Origin: Kordia sp965224175
Lineage (GTDB): Bacteria; Bacteroidota; Bacteroidia; Flavobacteriales; Flavobacteriaceae
NCBI RefSeq assembly: GCF_965224175.1
Contig: NZ_OZ245041.1
Location: 4,402,001-4,466,000 of the forward strand
Length of the DNA stretch: 64,000 bases
Direction: 5' to 3'
The notes beneath the pieces are model-generated. The model was not told where the DNA came from. It worked only from the letters and a program-made list of their open reading frames with translations, and made no database searches. This document shows, one piece after another, positions 37,308-46,051 of the stretch. Every line of letters begins with the position of its first letter. Position 1 is the first letter of the stretch. The position numbers were made by a program, and so were the translations under genes.

Positions 37308-37838
37308 TTAATAAACAGACGTTATTAATTTAGAAAAACTTGTAATGCACATATGCTTCAATTGTTTTTCTTGAAGATTTTCGGATAGTTGAATATACTC
37401 TACGGGAAGTTTATTATATTTTTCTACTGATGAAGAATTTAAGTTGTTTTTTGATACCAAAATAGCACCATCAACACTTCCATCATGGATACTTTTTAAA
37501 CATTCTTTTTCACGTTTTGTTTCTTCAAAAGATTGAAACAATAAAATTCGATATCCGTATTTAGAAGCTACTTTTTCGATGTTGTATAAAAAGCAACTGT
37601 AGAACGTAGTATTTATTTGTGGGATAATAATTGCAATCGCTTTTGTTTGTTTTTTACGTAAAGCCACAGCATAATTATTAGGAACGTAATTGTGCTTTGA
37701 GGCAATTTTCTGGATTGTTTTTCTTGTAGTAGGACTGATGTCAAACTTATTATTCAGTGCTTTGGAAACCGTAGAAATTGAAAATCCTGAAAGTTGTGAT
37801 AATTCTTTAAGTGTTATGGTAGCTCCAGCAACATTCAT
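37308..37838 (-). CDS. half-length LacI-family regulator
   Basis: A 176-residue protein with an intact LacI headpiece (ITLKELSQLSGFSISTVSKALNN, hinge region to about 60) but only the first part of the periplasmic-binding-like domain (TKAIAIIIPQINTTFYSCFLYNIEK to DGAILVSK). Full-length members are about 340 residues, so most of the effector domain is missing. No continuation is readable downstream. The start overlaps the kdgA stop by 4 bp (ATGA), so it is translated with the KDG-catabolic genes. It may be a decayed regulator, or a short repressor that no longer needs its ligand. The intact headpiece and conserved coupling favour some remaining function, with modest confidence. Confidence 0.75.
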   Translation of the reverse strand: MNVAGATITLKELSQLSGFSISTVSKALNNKFDISPTTRKTIQKIASKHNYVPNNYAVALRKKQTKAIAIIIPQINTTFYSCFLYNIEKVASKYGYRILLFQSFEETKREKECLKSIHDGSVDGAILVSKNNLNSSSVEKYNKLPVEYIQLSENLQEKQLKHMCITSFSKLITSVY

Positions 37839-38503
37839 GATCGTACTTTTTTTATAATTTCAAGCGCTTCTTGTGTTGAGGTTTTTATTTTTTCTAGATC
37901 AAACTCACCATTTTCTTTTTTATGAATCAACTTTGAACCCATTCCAACGCAAGTGACACCAGCTGTAAACCATGTTAATAAATTTTCAAGAGTAGGAGAG
38001 ACGCCGCCTGTTGGCATAATATTGGTCCAAGGTTGTGGTGCTTTGATGGCTTTTACAAATTCAGGTCCGTAGATGCTTCCTGGAAATAATTTTACGATTT
38101 CACAACCTAGTTCTTCGGCTTTTGCAATTTCGGTCAACGAACCACATCCAGGCGACCACAATACTTTTCTTCGATTACATACTGTTGCAATATCTTCACG
38201 TAATACTGGTGTTACAATAAAATTTGCGCCAAGCGACATATATAAAGACGCAGAAGCAGCATCTGTCACTGAACCAACTCCCAAAATCATTTCTGGCAAT
38301 TCTTGACGAATATATTTGTTTAAATCTCCAAAAATTTCATGTGCAAAATCACCGCGAGCTGTAAATTCTAACAAACGTGCGCCACCATCGTAACAAGCTT
38401 TTACCACTTGCTTGGCTATTTCTATATCATGATGATAAAATAAAGGAACTAATCCTGTATTTGTCATGGTTTGTGCGACTTCTATACGTGTAAATGTTGC
38501 CAT
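37835..38503 (-). CDS. kdgA: KDPG (2-dehydro-3-deoxyphosphogluconate) aldolase
   Basis: Splits KDPG into pyruvate and glyceraldehyde-3-phosphate, the last step of uronate catabolism. At 222 residues it has the family length. The general base Glu lies in LLEFTARGD, and the Schiff-base lysine in CEIVKLFPGSIYGPEFVKAI, before the phosphate-binding IMPTGGVSP. It starts 1 bp after the KDG kinase stop and overlaps the truncated lacI gene by 4 bp. Members also act on 4-hydroxy-2-oxoglutarate. Confidence 0.93.
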   Translation of the reverse strand: MATFTRIEVAQTMTNTGLVPLFYHHDIEIAKQVVKACYDGGARLLEFTARGDFAHEIFGDLNKYIRQELPEMILGVGSVTDAASASLYMSLGANFIVTPVLREDIATVCNRRKVLWSPGCGSLTEIAKAEELGCEIVKLFPGSIYGPEFVKAIKAPQPWTNIMPTGGVSPTLENLLTWFTAGVTCVGMGSKLIHKKENGEFDLEKIKTSTQEALEIIKKVRS

Positions 38504-38504
38504 T

Positions 38505-39527
38505 TTATCTAGATACTTTTCCGTTACTGTTTCCTGCTAAAAAATTGTTGATGTCTTTGGTTGACACCAGATTGTAATCACCGTAAATGGTATGTTTTAA
38601 ACAACAAGATGCTACCGCAATATTAATAGCCTTTTGCTTGTCGTTTTCGTGTTCTATCAATCCATAAATTAATCCTCCCATAAAGGCATCACCACTTCCA
38701 ACACGATCTACTACAGGTGTTACTTCTTTAATATCAGCATCATAAATATTTTTTTTATCATATAACATACCGCCAATACGTTGATGCGAAGCACTTACCG
38801 AATAACGAAGTGTAGTTGCCATCGTTTGTAAATTTGGACAGAGATCAAACACTGTATCATACAATTTTGGCAATGATTTTACATTTTGATAGTTTGGATT
38901 TACTTTATTTTCACCCAACATAAAATATGCGGTATCTATATCGCCTAAAATGATATTACTATATTGAAGCATTTCAGGCATGATTTCATGTGGTTCTTTC
39001 CCGTATTTCCAGAGTTTTGCACGATAATTTAAATCGGATGAAATCGTAATTCCGAGCTCATGTGCTGCTTTGATTGCTTCCAAACATTCGTCTGCAGCGC
39101 CTTGTGAAATGGCTGGTGTAATTCCGCTCCAGTGAAACCAAGAAACATCTTTTAGAATTTCTTTCCAGTTGAAGGTTCCTTTTGTCAAATTTGCCATAGC
39201 GCTATTCGCTCTGTCATACACAACGTTACTGGATCGTGTGCCAGCCCCAGTTTCTAAAAAATAGATTCCGAGTCGGTCTTTACTAAATAGAATATGATTT
39301 GTACCCACATTTCGCTTGCGCATTTCCATTAAGGCACACGTTCCAATTTCATTGTTAGGTAATCGTGTTACAAACTCACTAGCAATTCCGAAGTTTGCTA
39401 ATGAGACTGCAACATTGAATTCGCCACCACCATACATTGCATTAAATGATTTTGACTGTGAGAATCGTAAAAATCGCTCTGTGGACAGTCGCAACATGAT
39501 TTCACCAAATGTGACTACTTTTTTCAT
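38505..39527 (-). CDS. kdgK: 2-keto-3-deoxygluconate kinase, PfkB family
   Basis: Phosphorylates KDG to KDPG. The 340-residue ribokinase-type protein has the N-terminal substrate-site block MYGGGEFNVAVSLANFG and the C-terminal catalytic block DRVGSGDAFMGGLIYGL, with the catalytic Asp in GSGDA. It sits between a DEH-reductase-like SDR (168-bp gap carrying a dispersed repeat) and the KDPG aldolase (1-bp gap), which completes the route from DEH to central metabolism. Confidence 0.93.
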   Translation of the reverse strand: MKKVVTFGEIMLRLSTERFLRFSQSKSFNAMYGGGEFNVAVSLANFGIASEFVTRLPNNEIGTCALMEMRKRNVGTNHILFSKDRLGIYFLETGAGTRSSNVVYDRANSAMANLTKGTFNWKEILKDVSWFHWSGITPAISQGAADECLEAIKAAHELGITISSDLNYRAKLWKYGKEPHEIMPEMLQYSNIILGDIDTAYFMLGENKVNPNYQNVKSLPKLYDTVFDLCPNLQTMATTLRYSVSASHQRIGGMLYDKKNIYDADIKEVTPVVDRVGSGDAFMGGLIYGLIEHENDKQKAINIAVASCCLKHTIYGDYNLVSTKDINNFLAGNSNGKVSR

Positions 39528-39535
39528 TCTTTACT

Positions 39536-39630
39536 TACTCGATACTCGAGATTTAAATGCTCCGACGTTTGCGTCGAAATGTTTTTAATTGTTTCCGTTC
39601 AATGCTTCATGGACTTGTCCTGAAGTAATT
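39536..39630. repeat. 95-bp dispersed repeat, copy A
   Basis: Aligns without gaps to 49403-49497 at about 79% identity by hand count (about 20 mismatches, nearly all transitions). The longest shared run is AAATGTTTTTAATTGTTT. It lies in the SDR-kdgK gap. A small hairpin (CGACG/CGTCG) is present in this copy only. No protein is supported. Confidence 0.7.
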
Positions 39631-39694
39631 GACTCATTTACAGCATACATTTTATGCAGATGTAGTTTTAGGTTTAGATTTTTAAAAATACGAT

Positions 39695-40459
39695 TTATAT
39701 TCCTAAAGCTTGTCCACCACCAATTTGAATGGTTTCTGCAGTGATAAACGCTGCATCAGCACTCGCTAAGAATGATATTACAGAAGCAACATCTTCAGGC
39801 TGACCTAATCTACCTAATAAGATATTGTTTGCCCAAGAAGCGAATACTTCTGGCTTCGTAGATTTGATTTGCGCATGAAATGGTGTGTCAATTGTACCTG
39901 GAGATACTGCATTTACACGAATGCCATATTCAGCTAAATCTTTTGCTAAAGCTCTTGTGATAGAATGTACTCCAGCTTTGGAAGTTCCATAAATTCCTGC
40001 GCCAGGTCCGCCAGCTGTCCATCCAGCATTTGAGGTAAAGTTGATAATAGTTGCATGTTCACCTTTTTTTAAGAACGGTATTGCGGCTCTTGAAGCATAG
40101 AATACAGAATCAAGATTTAGTGCCATGACAAAGCGATAGAATTCAGTTGTCATCTCTTCAAATCGAGATCTTCCGCCTAATCCACCAGCATTGTTTACTA
40201 GCACATCTATTTTACCATATTTTTCACCGATTTTAGTAATGTTTGCTGTTACTTGATCTTCTTTTGTAACATCAAAACCATAATATTCGGCTGTAATTCC
40301 TGCGTCTGTTAGTTTTTTTAGCTTTTCAGCTCCGCTAGCATCATCAATTCCATTTAAAATAACGGTATATCCGTCGTTTCCTAATCTTTTTGCTACTTCG
40401 AAACCAATACCACCAGTAGCTCCCGTGATGATTGCTACTTTTCCATTTAATTTGCTCAT
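39695..40459 (-). CDS. SDR oxidoreductase, probable DEH reductase
   Basis: A 254-residue classical short-chain dehydrogenase. Visible motifs are the cofactor loop ITGATGGIGFEVAKR, NNAGG, the catalytic serine in NFTSN, YGTSKAG (YxxxK) and SPGTIDTPFHAQ. In the alginate context it most likely reduces 4-deoxy-L-erythro-5-hexoseulose uronate (DEH) to KDG with NAD(P)H. That substrate is inferred from neighbours: an MFS transporter 23 bp upstream and kdgK and kdgA downstream. Confidence 0.85.
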   Translation of the reverse strand: MSKLNGKVAIITGATGGIGFEVAKRLGNDGYTVILNGIDDASGAEKLKKLTDAGITAEYYGFDVTKEDQVTANITKIGEKYGKIDVLVNNAGGLGGRSRFEEMTTEFYRFVMALNLDSVFYASRAAIPFLKKGEHATIINFTSNAGWTAGGPGAGIYGTSKAGVHSITRALAKDLAEYGIRVNAVSPGTIDTPFHAQIKSTKPEVFASWANNILLGRLGQPEDVASVISFLASADAAFITAETIQIGGGQALGI

Positions 40460-40482
40460 AATGATATGATTAGTTTTGTTAT

Positions 40483-41754
40483 TTATTTTATGTTGTTTTC
40501 TATAGGTTTTATTTCTTTAATCAATAGGTAGATAGACAATACAGCTAGTGGAGCTAATATTGCCAGAATAATGAATGCAGGTGTGTACGATTCTTTAGTA
40601 ATGATAGGAATCAACCAGTTCATAATAATTACAGAAACGGCTCCAATACTTCCACCTAAACCAGCAAGAGTTCCTACTGATTTTCCGTTGAGTAAGTCAC
40701 TCGGAATTGTTTGGATATTACTAATTGAAAATTGAAATCCAAATAATACTACAAATACAAAAGAGACAAACTTTTCTGGAGTATCAGCAAAGAGTATTGC
40801 GCCAATAATTGCAATGAAAATGATGATACCACCAATAGCAATTACTTTTTTTCTTGCTTTATCGAGACTGTTTTTATTCATTAATTGTTTTACATACCAT
40901 CCGCCAGCTAGACTTCCTATCATAGCTCCTACATATGGAAACCATGCGTACAGCCCTATTTCTTTGACATTGAATCCAAATTCATCAAAGAGATAAATTG
41001 GCATCCAAAAGACAAATAACCACCAGATTGGTTCTATAAAGAATCGAGATGCAATAACGCCCCAAGATTCTTTTTTTGAGAGTATTTCTAAAACGCTCAG
41101 ACTTTTATCGTCTTCTATATTTTTTCTGCTTTCTAATCGTCCAGACTCTATATGTTCTTTTTCTTCTTCTGTAATCCATGGATGATTTTTTGGCTGTGTT
41201 TTATTGAAGATTAACCATGGAATAATCCACAAGAAACCTAGCACACCAATAATAATAAAAGTGATACGCCAACCATATACTCCAAATAATTCTGAGACTG
41301 TTGGTGCAGCAACAATAGAACCGATAGCAGCTCCAGAATTAAAAATTCCTTGTGCTAAACCACGTTCTTTGATAGGAAACCATTCGGCATTATTTTTTAC
41401 TGCTCCTGGCCAATTTCCAGCTTCGGCAACACCGAGTAAACCTCTAAAGATTCCTAGTGAAGCAGCTCCTTTGGCAAAGAAATGTAATACAGATGCTAAC
41501 GACCAGAAAAAGATTGATAAGACAAAACCAATTTTTGTTCCTACTTTGTCATATACTTTACCTGAGATAAACTTACCAGCAGCGTATGTAATGGTAAAGA
41601 TGTTTATGATCCAAGAGTAATCTTGTTTGGTGAGTCCTAAATCTTTACTCATTTCTGGCCACATTATTCCTAATGCAGACCTATCGATATAATTAATAAT
41701 GGTAGCAAGGCATACCAAGCCTATAATCCACCATCTAAGACCTTTGATTTTCAT
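40483..41754 (-). CDS. MFS uronate transporter (ACS/ExuT-like)
   Basis: A 423-residue major facilitator with about twelve hydrophobic helices. The start RWWIIGLVCLATIINYIDRSALGI is typical of the anion:cation symporter branch, which includes hexuronate carriers (INYIDR motif). GLLGVAEAGNWPGA follows near helix 4. It very likely carries unsaturated uronates or DEH across the inner membrane in the alginate pathway. It begins the MFS-SDR-kdgK-kdgA-lacI unit. A 195-bp gap separates it from the gntR-type gene, where I found no copy of the TGGTTAACCA operator. Confidence 0.85.
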   Translation of the reverse strand: MKIKGLRWWIIGLVCLATIINYIDRSALGIMWPEMSKDLGLTKQDYSWIINIFTITYAAGKFISGKVYDKVGTKIGFVLSIFFWSLASVLHFFAKGAASLGIFRGLLGVAEAGNWPGAVKNNAEWFPIKERGLAQGIFNSGAAIGSIVAAPTVSELFGVYGWRITFIIIGVLGFLWIIPWLIFNKTQPKNHPWITEEEKEHIESGRLESRKNIEDDKSLSVLEILSKKESWGVIASRFFIEPIWWLFVFWMPIYLFDEFGFNVKEIGLYAWFPYVGAMIGSLAGGWYVKQLMNKNSLDKARKKVIAIGGIIIFIAIIGAILFADTPEKFVSFVFVVLFGFQFSISNIQTIPSDLLNGKSVGTLAGLGGSIGAVSVIIMNWLIPIITKESYTPAFIILAILAPLAVLSIYLLIKEIKPIENNIK

Positions 41755-41949
41755 AATTTTTTGCTTCTACCACACAACCTTTGTGATTACAAATGATTGT
41801 ATGTTGATTGTTTGAGCAACTTTGCTCTGTATTGTAAGTGTAATTGTATTGTGAAGAAAAGTGTGTTACGTTTCTATCTATAAAATTACGTTCCCTCCAT
41901 ATTTTATGTCAATTTTGAATTCGTGCATTTTCAAGATTGACTGTGTTTT

Positions 41950-42651
41950 TTATATGTTATAACAATACTGATATAACATTTTAAAGTGTTCTTTCATTTT
42001 TTGTTTAGCCAATTGTGGTTGTTGATTTTTAATGGCTTCATATATTTCTGTGTGCTCTTGGATTCCTTTTTGTGCTTGATCTCCGTCGCAAACATGATAT
42101 TTTTCAAAATTTGTGATAATTTCTGGTGTAATAATTAACATGAATGTATTCATGGTACTGTTTCCACATGCTTTAGCAATAGCAAGATGAAATAGTAAAT
42201 CTTCTTGTACAGCATCTTCACCATTAAGTACTTTTTCAGTGTATGCGTCAAGAGCTTCTTTCATTTTAAGAAGATCATTATCTGTTCTTCGTAATGCAGC
42301 TAAACGTGCTGTTTTTAATTCTAATAAAATCCTTGTTTCTACTAACGATTTAAAATCTGGTTCTTCTAAGCGTAAGATATCTTCTATCATACCGTTCATT
42401 GCAGTAACTCCAATATTTGCGACAAACGTTCCACTTTGCGGAATTGATTTTAGTAAACCATAAAACTCTAGTTTTTGAATTGCTTCTCTGACATTACTAC
42501 GTGTGACTTCAAACTTCTCAGATAACATGCGTTCCGATGGAAGCTTGTCACCTGGCTCTAAGTTTTTTAAATTGATTAGATCTCTTATTTTGGAAATAAT
42601 CGTTTTTTGGACGTCGAGTGTTTCTGTTTTTGTAACTATGTCTAATTTCAT
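41950..42651 (-). CDS. FadR-subfamily GntR regulator of the alginate locus
   Basis: A 233-residue repressor-type protein. The winged helix (about 10-75) has PGDKLPSERMLSEKFEVTRSNVREAIQKLEFYGLL and ends SGTFV. The helical FCD effector domain (about 95-225) contains the usual scattered metal/ligand residues (for example DLLFHLAIAKACGN). GntR/FadR proteins often control uronate genes and release DNA on binding KDG or a related sugar acid. A single TGGTTAACCA palindrome lies 17 bp before the start codon, and double copies sit on two other promoters of the locus. This makes it the likely autoregulated regulator. A GntR-type alginate regulator is known in Zobellia, to my recollection. Confidence 0.85.
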   Translation of the reverse strand: MKLDIVTKTETLDVQKTIISKIRDLINLKNLEPGDKLPSERMLSEKFEVTRSNVREAIQKLEFYGLLKSIPQSGTFVANIGVTAMNGMIEDILRLEEPDFKSLVETRILLELKTARLAALRRTDNDLLKMKEALDAYTEKVLNGEDAVQEDLLFHLAIAKACGNSTMNTFMLIITPEIITNFEKYHVCDGDQAQKGIQEHTEIYEAIKNQQPQLAKQKMKEHFKMLYQYCYNI

Positions 42652-42667
42652 ACGTTAGCGACTGTAA

Positions 42668-42678
42668 TTGGTTAACCA
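42668..42678. promoter_or_regulatory. single operator site upstream of the gntR-type gene
   Basis: TTGGTTAACCA is followed by GATTTG. The first palindrome and spacer match the double operators at 49302 and 54766. The second half is degraded. It starts 17 bp before the regulator's ATG, which suggests autoregulation. Confidence 0.6.
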
Positions 42679-42748
42679 GATTTGCATGTTTAAATTTAAA
42701 AAATAATAAGGAATAAACGTTAACATTTTTAAAAACTTTACTTGAATC

Positions 42749-42773
42749 TTACTGATCTGAAACAGACCAGTAA
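42749..42773. repeat. 11-bp inverted repeat with 3-nt loop
   Basis: TTACTGATCTG and CAGACCAGTAA form a near-perfect inverted repeat (one mismatch or G-U) around AAA, between the PL7 gene stop and the gntR-type gene. It could end the susC-to-PL7 transcript, although no strong T tract follows, or be a second regulator site. Confidence 0.5.
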
Positions 42774-42817
42774 AACTCAATAAAAAGCTTCTATTCAAAT
42801 GTAAATTAACTTCATTA

Positions 42818-43723
42818 TTAATGTGTTACTTCTAAAGTGTAATATCGAACTTTAGCAAATGAACCTTCATCACGTGACTGAAAGTAGTTTCCTGCTTTGA
42901 AATAGTTTTCAAAGATTCCCCATTTTTTCATGTGAATATTTTCATAAGTTTTGAACTCGTTATTGTTTAGAACTATTGTCATTTTTCCTTCACTGACTCT
43001 TACTTCGAGTCTAAACTTTTTAAAGCCTACTTTTTCTTTGAATGTGAATCCTTTATCATTATCCCAAGCATCTTCATGTAACATTTCGGTTTCGGTAGCA
43101 TTCAAGTTTTTTAAGACTTTGGTTTTGACGCGTATTTTACCGTCTTTCCAGTATATTTTTAAAATTGGTGGAGCATTGTTGTCTTTTTGACCAATTAAAT
43201 CACGTTGTTCGTTAGTTAAACGACCATGAATTTGCATGATGATTACTTTGTGATATTTACCTTTTGTATCACGTGAAACCTCATCAATTGCAAGTTTTCC
43301 TTTCATGATTCCACCTTGTTTAAAGGTCCAGTTGACATTGTTATTGCCAGGTTCCATTTGTTCTCGCAATTCCGAACGTGAATATTTCGTATTTGCGGTT
43401 GTGGCTTTACTAGGATATGCGTAGAAGACTAAAGCACCACGTACAGAATCATTGTACATGTATGGTATGAGATCTTCATTGGTTGCATAATCTAATATTT
43501 CTGGCGGTGACACTTCCTGCGGTTTTTTTCCATTTCCCGCAGGTGTTGTCACTTTCCAATGCGATAAATCAATTTTTGGTAGCTTATATTTCTTTTTACG
43601 TTTTCTCTTCTTGCGTTTCTTTTCAACTTTTGATTTTGTTGTAATAGCTTGCTCGCTTGTTTGACAATTGCCATAACAAACTCCTAAAAAGAAAAGTACC
43701 AATATGATTTTTAATCGTTTCAA
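42818..43723 (-). CDS. alginate lyase, PL7 family, with basic linker
   Basis: A secreted endo-acting alginate lyase of 301 residues. The alginate_lyase2 fold (about 50-300) shows all three PL7 motifs: YSRSELRE (R/E/L/R block), IMQIHG (QIH, residues 164-166) and YFKAGNYFQ (Y-K-G-Y block with the catalytic Tyr). By family knowledge, QIH rather than QVH points to a preference for guluronate-containing links. A signal peptide ends near residue 20 (GNCQ), and a standard lipobox is not clear. An unusual Lys/Arg-only stretch (KKRKKRKRKKK, about 36-46) joins it to the domain and could bind polyanionic alginate. It ends the susC-susD-PKD unit. Confidence 0.9.
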   Translation of the reverse strand: MKRLKIILVLFFLGVCYGNCQTSEQAITTKSKVEKKRKKRKRKKKYKLPKIDLSHWKVTTPAGNGKKPQEVSPPEILDYATNEDLIPYMYNDSVRGALVFYAYPSKATTANTKYSRSELREQMEPGNNNVNWTFKQGGIMKGKLAIDEVSRDTKGKYHKVIIMQIHGRLTNEQRDLIGQKDNNAPPILKIYWKDGKIRVKTKVLKNLNATETEMLHEDAWDNDKGFTFKEKVGFKKFRLEVRVSEGKMTIVLNNNEFKTYENIHMKKWGIFENYFKAGNYFQSRDEGSFAKVRYYTLEVTH

Positions 43724-43730
43724 AATGCTA

Positions 43731-44585
43731 TTAGTTTGTTTCGATTGTAAAATTGTCTAATCGTGCTTCTACACCTTGATTAGATACATATATAGAGATT
43801 GTTTCGTTTGCTGCTGTATTGAATGGCAATGAAGCCATTACATATGTAGAAGGACTTGATTGATCGGTTCCTTCAAAAGAAGCAATGGTAGTGGCTGCAG
43901 ATGCATCTGTAATTCCGCCACCAGCTAATACTGATATGGTAATTGATCCAGGATTATTGTCTTTTAGCGTATAGAAAAACTTAAGTGTATAATCTGAATT
44001 TGGTGATACAGTCAATTCTTGATATGCAATTCGATCTCCAGCAGATGGAAATTTTGCTGCTTGATCTCCATTTTGCACAGGACTAGAAGTAATTTGAATT
44101 ACGCCTCCTAAGTCTGAGTTTCTCCATGAATCTCTTCCATCACCTGTACCATCTGGTAAACTATTATCTTCAAAACTTGCTTCTAAGATATCTGGAAGCA
44201 GTGCCATTGGCGCTTCTGGTTCAATAACTTCTATAGTTTGTGAAAACGTACTTGTAACACCTAAAGCATCAGAAGCTGTTAAGGTAACTGTATATGTTCC
44301 TTCTCCTGGATAGGTATTTGCACCATCTACTTCTATGGAAGTATTTCCATCTCCAAAGTCCCACATATACGTTGTAGCACTTGTAGATAAATTGGCAAAA
44401 GTATAGTCTTTCCATTCTTCATTCAAGCCTTGTCCTTGTGTAGCTGTAAAGCTCGCTAATGGTGGCGTTTCATCTGCTATTGAGTTTTCTCCTAGCGGTT
44501 CAAATTTATCGATGTCACATGATTGATATATAAGACTTCCAAAAAGCAAGACTGCAATACCAATGGTTTTTATTGTTTTTTTCAT
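43731..44585 (-). CDS. PKD-domain surface glycan-binding lipoprotein
   Basis: A 284-residue lipoprotein (lipobox YQSC) in the position usually taken by SusE/SusF-like binding proteins. A PKD domain (about 45-120) has MWDFGDGNTS and YTVTLTASDA. A second beta-sandwich (about 130-284) has SFEDNSLPDGTGDGRDSW at its start and ARLDNFTIE at its end, like carbohydrate-binding modules. It probably binds alginate at the cell surface. It lies 17 bp after susD and 7 bp before a PL7 lyase gene. Confidence 0.8.
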   Translation of the reverse strand: MKKTIKTIGIAVLLFGSLIYQSCDIDKFEPLGENSIADETPPLASFTATQGQGLNEEWKDYTFANLSTSATTYMWDFGDGNTSIEVDGANTYPGEGTYTVTLTASDALGVTSTFSQTIEVIEPEAPMALLPDILEASFEDNSLPDGTGDGRDSWRNSDLGGVIQITSSPVQNGDQAAKFPSAGDRIAYQELTVSPNSDYTLKFFYTLKDNNPGSITISVLAGGGITDASAATTIASFEGTDQSSPSTYVMASLPFNTAANETISIYVSNQGVEARLDNFTIETN

Positions 44586-44602
44586 AATGTATCTTTTTAA
44601 TT

Positions 44603-46024
44603 TTAGTAGCCTGGATTTTGCGTCATTAAACCGTTGCTAAGATTTATTTCACGCTGTGGAATTGGTAATAATAAATCTGTAGCAGTAAAACCGTAATTGT
44701 TAGCAGTAGAGAAGTCAGATAATACATTTTGTGCTTCTCCGAAACGTAATAAATCAAATAAACGTTGGTTTTCAAATGCTAATTCTGCACGTCTTTCATC
44801 TAGTAATTCTTGCTTTGTTACAGAAGTTACAGCATCTGTTATACCAGCTCTGTTTCGTACCATTTGGAAAGAACCTAAAGCAGCAGTATTTGTAGTCATT
44901 TGATTTCCTGCTAATATTGCTTCTGTATGCATTAATAGTACATCGGCATACCTTAATACGACCCAGTCGTTACCAGAAAGTGTTGCATCTGTTGTAAATA
45001 CATTTCCGTTAGCTCCACCATCTTCACCATTTGGTAAGTATTTTACAACTTGTCTTTGTGTAGGTTGTAATGGATCAATACGGTATGAGAATTGAGTTCT
45101 GTCTCCTCCATTAGCATCTAAAAATGCGGCAGCATCTTGTGTTACATAGTTTACACCAACAGTTCGTCCGACACCATTCATAAATTCTGCAGAGAAATCC
45201 TGACTATCAGCATCTATTCCTTGGTTGAATGCAATTACAAAAATAAGTTCGTTGTTTCCTTCACTGTAGAATATGTCATTGAAGTTATTTTCTAATGTGT
45301 AGCCGTAGCTCATTACATTTTCACATAATACTTGTGCTTCAAGATAGTTGCCTAGTGTTAAGTGTACTTTTGCTAGTAAAGCTTCCGCCGCAGCTTTTGA
45401 AGCTCTTGTATATTGACCATTACTTAAGTTCGCCGCAGCAGTTTCTAAATCACTTACTATTAAATTATAAATGGTAGCTGTAGCCACTCTTGTAAAGGCA
45501 ATTTCATCTTCTTGTGGCGTAATTGTTCTGTCTATTAAAGGCACATCTCCAAAGAGGCGAACTAAGTTAAAGTAACTATAAGCTCTAGCAAATTTTGCTT
45601 CTCCTTCAAATATAGGAGACATTGTTTCTGAAGCATTTCCAAGATTTTCTAATACTAAGTTAGCTCTGAAAATAGTACTGTAACAACTTCTGTAGTAGTT
45701 TTCTACAATACCATTGTTTGGCGTTACAGCGTAGCTTTCAAATTCGGCAGCTTCACCTTCTTGACTTTTTGTTCTGGTGTTATCACTACGCATTTCTGTT
45801 ACGTAGAATTCTTGTTGTATTCCACGATTGTCATTCAAACTCGTAGAATTTACACCTTGCATCGCATCGTAAATGGCAATAACACCAGTTTCAATTTGCT
45901 CATCGTTTAAAAAGTAACTTTCACTACTTATTGCAGCTTCTGGTACTGGCTCTAGTAGGTCTTTATGACATGACTGAAAACCTATCACCAACATCAAAAA
46001 AACTATATATCTTAATTGTTTCAT
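44603..46024 (-). CDS. susD: SusD/RagB-family glycan-binding lipoprotein
   Basis: A 473-residue outer-membrane lipoprotein (lipobox FQSC) that caps the SusC channel and binds oligosaccharide. TPR-like helices and the family's conserved segments are seen: RAYSYFNLVRLFGDVPLI and the C-terminal DERRAELAFENQRLFDLLRFG followed by LLPIPQREI. It is encoded 27 bp after its SusC partner. Alginate oligomers are the inferred ligand because of the neighbouring PL7 lyases. Confidence 0.93.
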   Translation of the reverse strand: MKQLRYIVFLMLVIGFQSCHKDLLEPVPEAAISSESYFLNDEQIETGVIAIYDAMQGVNSTSLNDNRGIQQEFYVTEMRSDNTRTKSQEGEAAEFESYAVTPNNGIVENYYRSCYSTIFRANLVLENLGNASETMSPIFEGEAKFARAYSYFNLVRLFGDVPLIDRTITPQEDEIAFTRVATATIYNLIVSDLETAAANLSNGQYTRASKAAAEALLAKVHLTLGNYLEAQVLCENVMSYGYTLENNFNDIFYSEGNNELIFVIAFNQGIDADSQDFSAEFMNGVGRTVGVNYVTQDAAAFLDANGGDRTQFSYRIDPLQPTQRQVVKYLPNGEDGGANGNVFTTDATLSGNDWVVLRYADVLLMHTEAILAGNQMTTNTAALGSFQMVRNRAGITDAVTSVTKQELLDERRAELAFENQRLFDLLRFGEAQNVLSDFSTANNYGFTATDLLLPIPQREINLSNGLMTQNPGY

Positions 46025-46051
46025 AATTAAATGTTTTTATAAATAGTGTGT

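Noticed and set aside
41755..41949. An operator copy before the MFS transporter gene.
   Set aside because: I searched by eye for TGGTTAACCA/TGGTTTACCA-like palindromes and for TAnnTTTG and found no convincing match.
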